Below are positions 7,715 to 15,314 of a stretch of 42,551 bases of DNA, piece by piece. This stretch comes from Candidatus Desulfovibrio gallistercoris. Lineage in GTDB: Bacteria > Desulfobacterota > Desulfovibrionia > Desulfovibrionales > Desulfovibrionaceae. The translations under genes and the position numbers were made by a program. The number at the start of each line of letters is the position of its first letter. The stretch's first letter is position 1. The notes under the pieces are model-generated. The model ran no database searches and was not told where the DNA came from. It saw nothing but the letters and a program-made list of their open reading frames with translations. Location of the stretch: assembly GCA_019118745.1 (NCBI GenBank), contig DWYJ01000091.1, forward strand, positions 1 through 42,551, in the 5' to 3' direction.

Positions 7715-10051
7715 ATGCGTTGGGTTGACATTTCCGTCGGCAAAAAGCTGTACGCCACATTCTGTGCATTTATCCTGTTCTTCCTCATCACGATGGGAGC
7801 CATGCTGTTCTACCTCGACATCGTCAACAAGGATGCCGAGATCCTCAGCCAGCCTTCCAAGGACGGCGCCCTCCTGGCAGCGGAAGTGGCCCACCTGCAG
7901 TGGGCGATGAACGTGCAGAATTTCGTGCTGCAGCAGGGCAAGACCCCCCTGAGCGTGCCCACTGACGGCCGTCAGTGCGACTTCGGGAAGTGGTTCTACG
8001 GTCCGCAGCGCCAGGAGCTGGAGCAGGAAGTGCCGGGCATGCGCGCCATCTTCGCCAAGGTGGAGGACGTGCATACCAAGCTTCATGCCACGGCCCACAC
8101 CATCAAGGAACATATGGACGCCGGCCGGCATGACGAGGCCCGCGCCTTCCTGCAGAGCAACACCCTGCCCCTCCTCGCGGACGTGCAGAAGCTCCTTTCC
8201 CAGTCCCGTAATCTGTTGACGGACTCCAAGGATGGGCTGCTGCAGCATCTGGCCGCCAGCGTCAGCAATGCCCTGAGCCTTGCCTTCATCGCCGCCGTCA
8301 TCTACATCATCTTCGCCATCACCATTTCCGTGCTGCTGGTGCGCAACATCTGCAAGCCGCTCACCCGCATCACCACCGTCGCCGACAAGGCCGCCCGCGG
8401 CATCTTCGAGCCTTCGGCCATCGACCGCGGCGACGAGATCGGCCGCCTTGCCAAGGCCTTCGACACCACGTCCGCCATCATCAAGGAAAAGCTGGGCGTC
8501 AGCGAAGGACTCATGCGCGGCATGACCTCCCCCCTTGCCATCTGCGATACCGCCGGCAAGATCACCTTCATCAACCAGCTCATGCTCGACCTCTGGGGAC
8601 GTGACGGCCATCCGGAAGACTATCTCGGCCTCAGCGTCAGCCAGTTCTTCTACAACGACGAATCCCGCAAGACCATTTGTGACGACGTGCTGCACACCGG
8701 CAAGCCCGTGCTCGGCTACGCGCGCACCTTCACCAACATGCGCCAGCAGACCAAGCACATCGTCATGGACCTCTCTCCGCTGCTCAACCTTGACGGGACC
8801 CTCGTGGGCGTGTTCACCCTGCACAACGACCTGACGGAAATGTACGAGCAGCGTAACCGCATCGCCCAGCTCAATGACCGGATCTACATGTCCGCCAGTC
8901 ATGCGCAGGAGATCTCCACCACCCAGACCGAAGCTTTCCAGCAGCTCTTCCAGCAGCTGGAGAACACCGGCAGGGTCGCCACGGAGCAGGAACAGGAAGC
9001 CGTCTCGGCTGCCGAAAGCATGCACGTCATGGCCGAGTCCATGCGCGAAGCGGCGCTCAAGACCAGCTTCAGCATGGAAAAGTCCCAGACGGCCCAGAAG
9101 GAAGCTCAGGAAGGCTACGAAGTGGTGCGCCGCACCATCGCCTGCATCACCCGCGTGGACGAGCAAACCACCAAGGTCGCCGAGAGCATGGCCTCCCTCG
9201 ACACCCAGGCCAAGGACATCGGCAACGTGCTTGAACTCATCAAGGACGTGGCCGACCAGACCAACCTGCTGGCGCTCAATGCCGCCATCGAGGCCGCCCG
9301 CGCCGGGGAAGCCGGCAAGGGCTTTGCCGTGGTGGCCGACGAAGTGCGCAAGCTGGCCGAAAAGACCATGCACGCCACGGACGAGGTGGCGGGCTCCATC
9401 ATGGGCATCCAGAATAGCGTCCGTGAAAGCTCCAAGGCCACCAAGGAATGCGTCACCCTCACCCGTCAGGCGACCGAGCTGGCCGACAATTCCGGCGAAC
9501 GCCTGAGCAACATCCAGACCGTCATCGGCGAGGCGGTCAACGATATCGCCGCCGTGGCCCAGGTCACGACCGACCAGGCCCATGCCAGCGAAGACGTGCT
9601 GCGCAAGATGGAGAACTTCTCCGAACAGGCCAAGATCTCCACGCAGAACATGCATGAATCTTCCAGCCATGCTCAGGAACTGCGCAAGCTCTCCGACGAT
9701 CTGCGGCACATGATCGACGCCATGCGCAGCGAACGCCGCGGCGACGAGCGCTTTGAGATCACGGAAGTGCACACCGTGCGCGTGTCCAACATGGCGGGCG
9801 TGCCCTTCTTTGCCACCATCCTCGACGCCAGCATCTCCGGCTTCCGCCTGCGCTTCGACACGGCCCCGAGCCTGCGCGAACAGGACGAAGTCAAGATGGA
9901 CAGCGCCGACGGGCCTTTTGCCCGCATCCTGCACGAAACGCCCGCCCGCATCATCTGGGTGGACGGCAACCTGGCAGGCGTCCATATGGCGCACAACATC
10001 AACGAAAGCGTCCTGCGCGTGGTGGTGGACGAAGCCAATCACCGCGGTTAG
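7715..10051 (+). CDS. Chemoreceptor with periplasmic CZB-like, HAMP, PAS, MCP signalling and PilZ domains
   Basis: 778 aa. Membrane helix at about 10-32; periplasmic region about 35-180 with the pattern of a chemoreceptor zinc-binding domain: His60 in HLQWAMNV, Cys88 in CDFGKW and a His pair near 119-123 (VHTKLH); second helix about 185-208; HAMP about 211-262; PAS about 270-385; MCP signalling region with its hairpin tip ([18 protein letters not shown]) near 511. The last 105 residues look like PilZ: RRGDER near 673 and DASISG about 30 residues later are the c-di-GMP-binding motifs. Start ATG at 7715 with CTGGAGGA 4 nt upstream. It is divergent from the EAL gene. Ending a chemoreceptor in PilZ would let c-di-GMP tune its output to CheA. 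No CheR-binding pentapeptide is seen at the C-terminus. Confidence 0.88.
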   Translation: MRWVDISVGKKLYATFCAFILFFLITMGAMLFYLDIVNKDAEILSQPSKDGALLAAEVAHLQWAMNVQNFVLQQGKTPLSVPTDGRQCDFGKWFYGPQRQELEQEVPGMRAIFAKVEDVHTKLHATAHTIKEHMDAGRHDEARAFLQSNTLPLLADVQKLLSQSRNLLTDSKDGLLQHLAASVSNALSLAFIAAVIYIIFAITISVLLVRNICKPLTRITTVADKAARGIFEPSAIDRGDEIGRLAKAFDTTSAIIKEKLGVSEGLMRGMTSPLAICDTAGKITFINQLMLDLWGRDGHPEDYLGLSVSQFFYNDESRKTICDDVLHTGKPVLGYARTFTNMRQQTKHIVMDLSPLLNLDGTLVGVFTLHNDLTEMYEQRNRIAQLNDRIYMSASHAQEISTTQTEAFQQLFQQLENTGRVATEQEQEAVSAAESMHVMAESMREAALKTSFSMEKSQTAQKEAQEGYEVVRRTIACITRVDEQTTKVAESMASLDTQAKDIGNVLELIKDVADQTNLLALNAAIEAARAGEAGKGFAVVADEVRKLAEKTMHATDEVAGSIMGIQNSVRESSKATKECVTLTRQATELADNSGERLSNIQTVIGEAVNDIAAVAQVTTDQAHASEDVLRKMENFSEQAKISTQNMHESSSHAQELRKLSDDLRHMIDAMRSERRGDERFEITEVHTVRVSNMAGVPFFATILDASISGFRLRFDTAPSLREQDEVKMDSADGPFARILHETPARIIWVDGNLAGVHMAHNINESVLRVVVDEANHRG

Positions 10052-10074
10052 GATCTCTGCCCCAGCGCGATCGA

Positions 10075-10106
10075 GGGACGCTCTTCGGAGCGTCCCTTTT
10101 TTATTT
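10075..10106 (+). terminator. Rho-independent terminator after the chemoreceptor
   Basis: Nine-bp stem GGGACGCTC / GAGCGTCCC with a TTCG tetraloop, followed by a T-rich run. It is 23 bp after the chemoreceptor stop, so that gene is a single transcript. Confidence 0.9.
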
Positions 10107-10263
10107 TTTCCGCGCCGTCAGCCTGCTGGCGCGGCTTTCCGCCCTTTTTCCCCGCCATGCGCCATTTTCTCGCTTGCCAGTCTCCCCTTTCTGCCTTATG
10201 AGGTCTGAACGCTCTTTTCGATGTTATTAGCCGGAAAGGGCGACTCGAAAAAGGAGAGGCAGC

Positions 10264-11370
10264 ATGACGGCCACCATGCAGGCACTCATATACAAGGATA
10301 TCGGCGATCTCCGCCTGGAATCGCGTCCCTTGCCCGAACTGCGGGAACCGACGGATGCACTGGTGCGCGTCCGCCTTTCCAGCATCTGCACCAGCGATCT
10401 GCACATCCGCAACGGCGCCGTTCCGCGCGCCCGTCCCGGCGTCGTGCTGGGCCATGAATTCGTGGGCGAGGTGGTGGAGACCGGCAGGGAAGTCCGCCGC
10501 GTCCGTCCTGGGCAGCGTGTCGCCGTCAATGTGGAGACCTTTTGCGGGCAGTGCTTTTTTTGCCGTCAGGGCTTCGTCAACAATTGCGAACGGGGCGGCT
10601 GGGAGCTGGGCTGTCGCATCGACGGCTGCCAGACGGAATACGTGCGCGTCCCCTTCGCGGATAATGGCCTCGACCCGCTGCCGGACAGCGTGGACGACAT
10701 GGCGGCGCTGCTGGTGGGCGACGTGCTGGCCAGCGGCTACTTCGGGGCGGAACTGGCCGCCATCCGCCCCGGCGATACGGTGCTTGTCCTGGGGGCGGGG
10801 CCGGTCGGCATTTGCGCCATGCTTTGCGCCCGCCTTTTTGGCCCGGCGCGCATCATCGCCGTGGACAAGCTCGACGACCGGCTGGCGCTGGCGCAGCGCA
10901 TGGGCGCTGCCGACGACGTCATCCTCGTGCCGGACGGCGTGGACACGCAGGCTGTGGCCGGGCAGGTGCGCGACCTGACGCGAGGCCGCGGCGCGGACGC
11001 GGTCATCGAGTGCGCGGGCTCGTCGGCCACCTTCACTCTGGCCTGGCAGGCCGCCCGCCCCAATGCCAGCGTGGCGCTGGTGGCCTTGTATGAAACGGAA
11101 CAGACCCTGCCGCTGCCCCGGATGTACGGCAAAAACCTCATTTTCAAGACCGGCGGCGTGGACGCCGTCCACAGCGCCCGTCTGATCCGGCTCATCGAGG
11201 AAGGCCGCCTCGATACGCGCCCGCTCATCACGCACACGTTCCCCCTGCGGGACATCCTTGTGGCCTATGACGTTTTTTCCCGGCGGAAGGACGGTTGCAT
11301 CAAGTGCGCCATCCTGCCTGATGCCGCCGATGCCTCCCTGTCCACCTTCAACCCCCGGTTCACCAGATGA
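10264..11370 (+). CDS. Zinc-dependent alcohol dehydrogenase (medium-chain family)
   Basis: 368 aa, NAD(P)-dependent oxidation of an alcohol or polyol in the cytoplasm. Catalytic zinc ligands are visible as Cys42 (SICTSD) and His64-Glu65 (GHEF); the structural zinc site is complete with Cys94, Cys97, Cys100 and Cys108. The Rossmann motif GAGPVG is followed by an Asp at the end of the second strand (AVDKLD), which favours NAD over NADP. The substrate is unknown; sorbitol- and threonine-dehydrogenase-like proteins share this layout. Ribosome-binding site AAAGGAGAGG precedes the ATG. The stop overlaps the ATG of the sigma-54 activator by four bases (ATGA), so the two are coupled and the activator may control this enzyme or its substrate supply. 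Confidence 0.88.
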   Translation: MTATMQALIYKDIGDLRLESRPLPELREPTDALVRVRLSSICTSDLHIRNGAVPRARPGVVLGHEFVGEVVETGREVRRVRPGQRVAVNVETFCGQCFFCRQGFVNNCERGGWELGCRIDGCQTEYVRVPFADNGLDPLPDSVDDMAALLVGDVLASGYFGAELAAIRPGDTVLVLGAGPVGICAMLCARLFGPARIIAVDKLDDRLALAQRMGAADDVILVPDGVDTQAVAGQVRDLTRGRGADAVIECAGSSATFTLAWQAARPNASVALVALYETEQTLPLPRMYGKNLIFKTGGVDAVHSARLIRLIEEGRLDTRPLITHTFPLRDILVAYDVFSRRKDGCIKCAILPDAADASLSTFNPRFTR

Positions 11371-12950
11371 CGCATTCTTCCCCTTCGGTCTCTCCTGTCA
11401 GCGACGCGGCAAAACTGCATCTGTTGCGTGATGTTGCCGAGATCATGCGTGCTCCCGGCAATGTGCACGACGCGCTGGAAACAGTGCTCGAGCGGATCCG
11501 CCAGACCTTGCCCGTGCTGCGCGGCAGCGTAACCCTCATCTCCCCGGCAACGGGGGAAATCCGCATAGAGGCCTCCTGCGGCCTCAAAGAGGCGGAGCGC
11601 CTGCGCGGCCGTTATGCCCGCGGCGAAGGCGTGACCGGCCGGGTCATCCAGACCGGGCAGGCCATGTGCGTTGCGGACGTCTCCGGAGAGCCGCTCTTCC
11701 TGAACCGGACGGGTTCGCGAGATCTGGAACACGAAGCCATCTCCTTCCTTTGCGTCCCCATCCGCATCGCCGGCCAGTCCGTGGGCGCGCTGTCCGTGGA
11801 CAGGCAGCTGGCGGATACCCCCACCCTGCTTGAGGAGATGGACCTTCTGCATATCATCGCCACCCTGCTCGGCCATGCGGCCTTTGAAGGGCAGCGCTTC
11901 ATGGACGAGATCGCCAAGAGCGCCTCGACGCTGGCGGACATGTTCCACACCAGCTCTCCCGTCATGCGGCATGTGCTGGCGCAGATGGAGCATGTCGCCC
12001 ATGCGGGGACGACCGTCTTTTTGCAGGGCGAATCCGGCAGCGGCAAGGAGGTGGCGGCCCGTGCCATCCACTCCGCAAGCCCGCGGGCTTCCGGGCCCTT
12101 CATCTCGCTCAACTGCGCCGCCTTGCCGGAAAACCTCATCGAAAGCGAGATGTTCGGCCACGAACGCGGCGCGTTCACCGGCGCGAACTCCCTGCGCAAG
12201 GGACGCTTCGAGCTTGCCGACGGCGGCACCCTCTTCCTGGATGAAGTGGGGGAACTGAGCCTGCCGGTACAGGCCAAGCTGCTGCGCGTCCTGCAGGAAC
12301 GCTGCTTCGAGCGGCTTGGGGGCTCGCAGACCGTGCATGTGGACGTGCGCATCATCGCCGCCACCAACAGGGATCTGGAAAGCATGGTCGAAGCGGGCAC
12401 CTTCCGCCGTGACCTCTTCTACCGGCTCAATGTTTTTCCCATCCGCCTGCCTGCCCTGCGCGAGCGCAAGGACGACATCCTGCCGCTGGCCAGCCGTTTT
12501 GCCCTGCGCTTTGCCCGCGCCAATGGACGCGAAGAGGCGCGCCTCTCCCTGGCGGTGATGGACATGCTGCAACGCTATGACTGGCCGGGCAATGTGCGTG
12601 AGCTGGAAAACGTCATGGAACGTGCCGTCCTGCTCATGGAACGGGAAGACATCATCCTCCCGCAGCACCTGCCTCTCTCTCTGCATGGCGAATACCGCGC
12701 CACGCAGGAAGATTCACCGCAACACTGCTGCGTGCTGCCGGCCCATGCCGCCACCCTGCCGCAGCGGGTCGCGGAGCTGGAACGCTCCTGCATCGTGGAA
12801 GCGCTCGCCGCCAGCGGCGGCCACATGGGCAAGGCGGCGCAGGCCCTCGGCCTTACCGAGCGCATCATGGGTCTACGCATGCGCAAGTATAATCTGCGCT
12901 ACCAGACCTTCCGCTCCAAGGAAGGCCTGTTCGGCAAGAAAAAATCCTGA
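11367..12950 (+). CDS. GAF-domain sigma-54-dependent transcriptional activator (NifA-like layout)
   Basis: 527 aa enhancer-binding protein. GAF domain at about 20-165, AAA+ domain at about 195-430 and a Fis-type helix-turn-helix at about 470-510 (GHMGKAAQALGL then LRMRKYNL). Walker A is GESGSGKE at about 221, the sigma-54 contact loop GAFTGA is at about 268-273 and Walker B is GGTLFLDE near 287, so it should activate RNA polymerase with sigma-54. The architecture is that of NifA/FhlA/AcoR-like regulators; no nif genes are near and the Cys-rich linker of oxygen-sensitive NifA is absent, so the signal is unknown. Start ATG overlaps the dehydrogenase stop. A strong terminator follows 48 bp after the stop. 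Confidence 0.9.
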   Translation: MTHSSPSVSPVSDAAKLHLLRDVAEIMRAPGNVHDALETVLERIRQTLPVLRGSVTLISPATGEIRIEASCGLKEAERLRGRYARGEGVTGRVIQTGQAMCVADVSGEPLFLNRTGSRDLEHEAISFLCVPIRIAGQSVGALSVDRQLADTPTLLEEMDLLHIIATLLGHAAFEGQRFMDEIAKSASTLADMFHTSSPVMRHVLAQMEHVAHAGTTVFLQGESGSGKEVAARAIHSASPRASGPFISLNCAALPENLIESEMFGHERGAFTGANSLRKGRFELADGGTLFLDEVGELSLPVQAKLLRVLQERCFERLGGSQTVHVDVRIIAATNRDLESMVEAGTFRRDLFYRLNVFPIRLPALRERKDDILPLASRFALRFARANGREEARLSLAVMDMLQRYDWPGNVRELENVMERAVLLMEREDIILPQHLPLSLHGEYRATQEDSPQHCCVLPAHAATLPQRVAELERSCIVEALAASGGHMGKAAQALGLTERIMGLRMRKYNLRYQTFRSKEGLFGKKKS

Positions 12951-12998
12951 TCCGCCGCCCTGCCGCAAGGCAGGGGCTCTCAGCCTCCTTTCCCCCAC

Positions 12999-13021
12999 GC
13001 CGGCTTTTGCCGGCTTTTTTT
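12999..13021 (+). terminator. Rho-independent terminator after the sigma-54 activator
   Basis: Six-bp GC stem GCCGGC / GCCGGC with a TTTT loop, followed by a run of T. It closes the dehydrogenase-activator operon. Confidence 0.85.
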
Positions 13022-13038
13022 ATTCCCTTTCCCGCCCC

Positions 13039-13071
13039 GCGTTCCGCCTTTTTCAACGGCAAAACCCTTCC
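13039..13071 (+). repeat. Family 1 repeat, 3' hairpin core only
   Basis: GCGTTCCGCCTTTTTCAACG followed by GCAAAACCC; it carries the CCTTTTTCAA loop shared with the other copies and is most like the one at 25433. It directly follows a terminator. Confidence 0.5.
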
Positions 13072-13204
13072 GTCCCTGCATCGCCTCCACGACGAGCCCA
13101 CAGCCCCAGGCAGCGGCTTTTCCATGCTGCGCCGGCCCAGCCCCCACAGGGGGCAGCGCCCTTTCGACCTGCCTGCTGCCGTACGCTGCCGCCCCTCTTG
13201 CCAT

Positions 13205-13470
13205 CATCCCCTCTTCCACACAAAACACACACAAAAAACATCTGTAAATATAGTATCTTAAACACACTATCCACATCACAGAAAATATATAAAAAATAAT
13301 TTTTAAAACATCATTATTTTATAAAAAAATATCTTAATGCCAACTATTGACAAAATTTTCCCAAAAACATACAAAAAACACGGAAAAACCCCAAAATTAG
13401 ACGTGTAAAATATATCAAATCCAGATAAAAATATTTTAATCATAAAATGTGAAATATATAACAAAAGGAG
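13205..13470. promoter_or_regulatory. AT-rich promoter island upstream of dctP
   Basis: About 265 bp of roughly 80% AT inside GC-rich sequence, with many A-tracts, which suggests bent or nucleoid-protein-bound DNA. A sigma-70-like promoter is at 13347-13375: TTGACA, 17-bp spacer, TACAAA. No gene is seen from 12951 to 13531. An AAAGGAGGTG at about 13464 looks like a ribosome-binding site but leads to no sensible reading frame. Confidence 0.5.
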
Positions 13471-13531
13471 GTGCGCTTACTGTTCGGCCCGGGTCTTTCC
13501 CTTTTCATCCCTTCAACCAGTGAGGAAAATG

Positions 13532-14527
13532 ATGAAGAATTTCAAGCTTATCCCACTGCTGCTCGCTGCCTTCCTCATATGGGGCAGCGCAGCCCAGGCT
13601 CTCACCCTGCGTATCGGCGCCGGCGACCCCGAAAACTCGGAAATGGGCGTCGTGGGCAACACCTTCAAAAAGTTCATCGAGGAGAAGACCAACGGAAAGG
13701 TCAAGGTGGAGTGCTTCTACAGCGCTTCGCTCGGCGATGAAACGGAATGCCTGCGCAATGTGCAAAAGGGCTCCCTGCCCATCGCCATCGCCGGCATCGC
13801 CAATCTGGTGCCGTTTGAAAGTCGCCTGGGCATCCTTACCCTCCCCTACCTCTTCGATAATCTCGACGAGGTGGTGAAGGGCACCAACGGCGCCCCGGCC
13901 GAGCTGCTCAACAGCTACGCCATCAAGGCCGGTTTCCGCATCCTGACCTGGACGTATACCGACTTCCGGTACATCTCCAACTCCAAGCGGCCCATCACGA
14001 AAATGTCCGACATGCAGGGCCTGAAGTTCCGTGTGCCGCAGAGCGCGGTGCTCATCGCCGCCTACAAGGCCTTTGGCGGCAGCCCCACCCCCATCTCCTG
14101 GGCGGAGACCTTCACCGCCCTGCAGCAGGGCGTCGTGGACGGGCAGTGCTACGGCTACATCGGCTTCCGGGCCAACAAGTTCCAGGAAGCCAACCAGAAG
14201 TACCTTTCCGAAGTGCACTACACCTACCAGCTCCAGCCCATGATCATCAGTGAGCGGGTCTTCCAGAGGATGGACCCGGAACTGCAAAAGCTGGTCATCG
14301 AGGGCGGCAAGGTGGCACAAAAGGCCGTGCTGGAATACCAGATCAAGGAAGCCGGCGCTGCCAAGGAACAGTTGATCAAGGACGGTGTCGTCATCTCCAA
14401 GCTGGAAGATGAGGATCAGTGGAAGAAGGCGGCCATGGAAAAGGTCTGGCCTGAAATGATGAGCTTTGTCGGCGGACGTGATGCCGTCAACGCCTATCTC
14501 AAGGCCTGCGGCAAGCCGACAATCTAA
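13532..14527 (+). CDS. dctP: TRAP transporter solute-binding protein (DctP family), orphan
   Basis: 331 aa periplasmic binding protein. The signal peptide is residues 1-20 (LLLAAFLIWGSAAQA). The DctP fold signature is visible: KKFIEEKTNGKVKVECFYSA, the strand LTLPYLFDN, then GLKFRVPQS with its conserved Arg that binds the carboxylate of the ligand, and AWAETFTAL-like ISWAETFTALQQGVVDGQ. The substrate is probably an organic acid; C4-dicarboxylate is only the family default. No DctQ or DctM membrane gene is next to it, which is unusual. Start: ATG at 13532, with GAGG 6 nt upstream; ATG at 13529 and GTG at 13520 are in frame. Its TAA stop forms the first bases of a family 1 repeat. Confidence 0.87.
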   Translation: MKNFKLIPLLLAAFLIWGSAAQALTLRIGAGDPENSEMGVVGNTFKKFIEEKTNGKVKVECFYSASLGDETECLRNVQKGSLPIAIAGIANLVPFESRLGILTLPYLFDNLDEVVKGTNGAPAELLNSYAIKAGFRILTWTYTDFRYISNSKRPITKMSDMQGLKFRVPQSAVLIAAYKAFGGSPTPISWAETFTALQQGVVDGQCYGYIGFRANKFQEANQKYLSEVHYTYQLQPMIISERVFQRMDPELQKLVIEGGKVAQKAVLEYQIKEAGAAKEQLIKDGVVISKLEDEDQWKKAAMEKVWPEMMSFVGGRDAVNAYLKACGKPTI

Positions 14528-14676
14528 AGCCTTTTCAGTTTGAAACGCTTTGCGTTTCAAACCATACGGCCTGGCGTTTCGTGGAAAAAAAGCGCTTTTT
14601 CCGCTCACTTTGGGCCGAGCGGCGCAGTACCGCCGCCGGGCATTTTGCCTTTTTCAAAGGCAAACTGCCCTAAAAC
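14525..14676 (+). repeat. Family 1 intergenic repeat, full-length copy A
   Basis: Begins TAAAGCCTTTTCAGTTTG at the dctP stop codon and runs through a TTTGAAACGC/GCGTTTCAAA hairpin, CCATACGGCCTGGCGTTTCG, GGAAAAA...TTTTTCC, a GCGGCGC hairpin and GCCTTTTTCAAAGGC. It matches the copy at 30355 in the same order along its whole length. Confidence 0.75.
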
Positions 14677-15234
14677 GCGCAGTGGACCAGGAAGCGAGCC
14701 CCCGGGCACGCACAGCGAACTCCCGCCGCCGGCGATATCCCCTTCCTGCCTTTAAGCCGCATGGCAGGTGGGCCTTGCCCGGCCGGGACGCAGCAACAGC
14801 CGCCGCCTGCGCCATCAGCATGACCCACGGCGCTGCCGCCCGGACTCCTTCCTGTATCCGGCGCGCATCCCACGGCCGGCATCCCGTACGGATGCCGGCC
14901 GTTTTGCCTTGTCCGCATGGCCTTGTCCGCAGAAGACGTGCCCCGGGGCCGTCCCCTTTCCCATCCTGCCCAGCGCCAATATTTATTCATAAATGTTGTT
15001 TTATATCTTCCATAATGGAACTAAAAACATTTTTGTATATTTAAATTTCAGCAACAATACCAAACTATTACATAGTGAAGTATGGACTTTTCCGCACCAC
15101 GCCACCCAAACCCGCCCCATTTTTCAACAAAAAAGCAGAAAGATTCCGCCTTTCAGGGGCCGCTTTCTCCATCCTTCTTGAGAGATAAAAATAATATCTT
15201 TATATTTTAGCATATTACAAAAAATAACGCGGAC
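14677..15234. other. Intergenic region without a recognisable gene
   Basis: 14677-14870 is GC-rich and shows no convincing reading frame or ribosome-binding site; it could be a degraded gene or an RNA. It ends in a strong hairpin (14873-14901). From 14985 to 15230 the base composition turns AT-rich, ahead of the sigma-54 promoter of the glutamine synthetase gene; an activator such as NtrC could bind there, but I cannot see a clear site. Confidence 0.4.
14873..14906 (+). terminator. Strong hairpin with short T-run
   Basis: A perfect 12-bp stem CGGCCGGCATCC / GGATGCCGGCCG with a 5-nt loop, then TTTT. It lies 345 bp after dctP, too far to be its obvious terminator, so it may end an unrecognised RNA or a long dctP transcript. 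Confidence 0.6.
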
Positions 15235-15249
15235 TGGCACACTTCCTGC
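15235..15249 (+). promoter_or_regulatory. Sigma-54 promoter of glutamine synthetase
   Basis: TGGCAC at 15235-15240, five bases, then CTGC at 15246-15249: the GG at -24 and GC at -12 have the exact spacing of the sigma-54 consensus, with one change (C for T) in TTGC. It lies 66 bp upstream of the glnN start in an AT-rich stretch. Nitrogen-controlled glutamine synthetase genes commonly use sigma-54. Confidence 0.7.
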
Positions 15250-15314
15250 CTTAGGGGGGAACGGAAGCGCACGGCGTGCGTTTCCATCGAGTTCCATCAT
15301 CCCGGAGGAGTCCC

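Noticed and set aside
7415..10042. Minus-strand open frame that extends the EAL gene upstream by some 870 codons
   Set aside because: It is the antisense of the chemoreceptor gene, has a His/Gly/Asp-rich composition typical of antisense GC-rich coding DNA, and lies before a clear ribosome-binding site and signal peptide at 7414.
13460..13531. A start site using the AAAGGAGGTG at about 13464
   Set aside because: No start codon at proper spacing opens a frame that joins dctP; the GAGG before ATG 13532 fits the signal peptide better.
14550..15044. A 164-codon plus-strand open frame after dctP
   Set aside because: It begins inside the family 1 repeat, has Arg/Pro/Ala-rich composition without a domain, and no ribosome-binding site.
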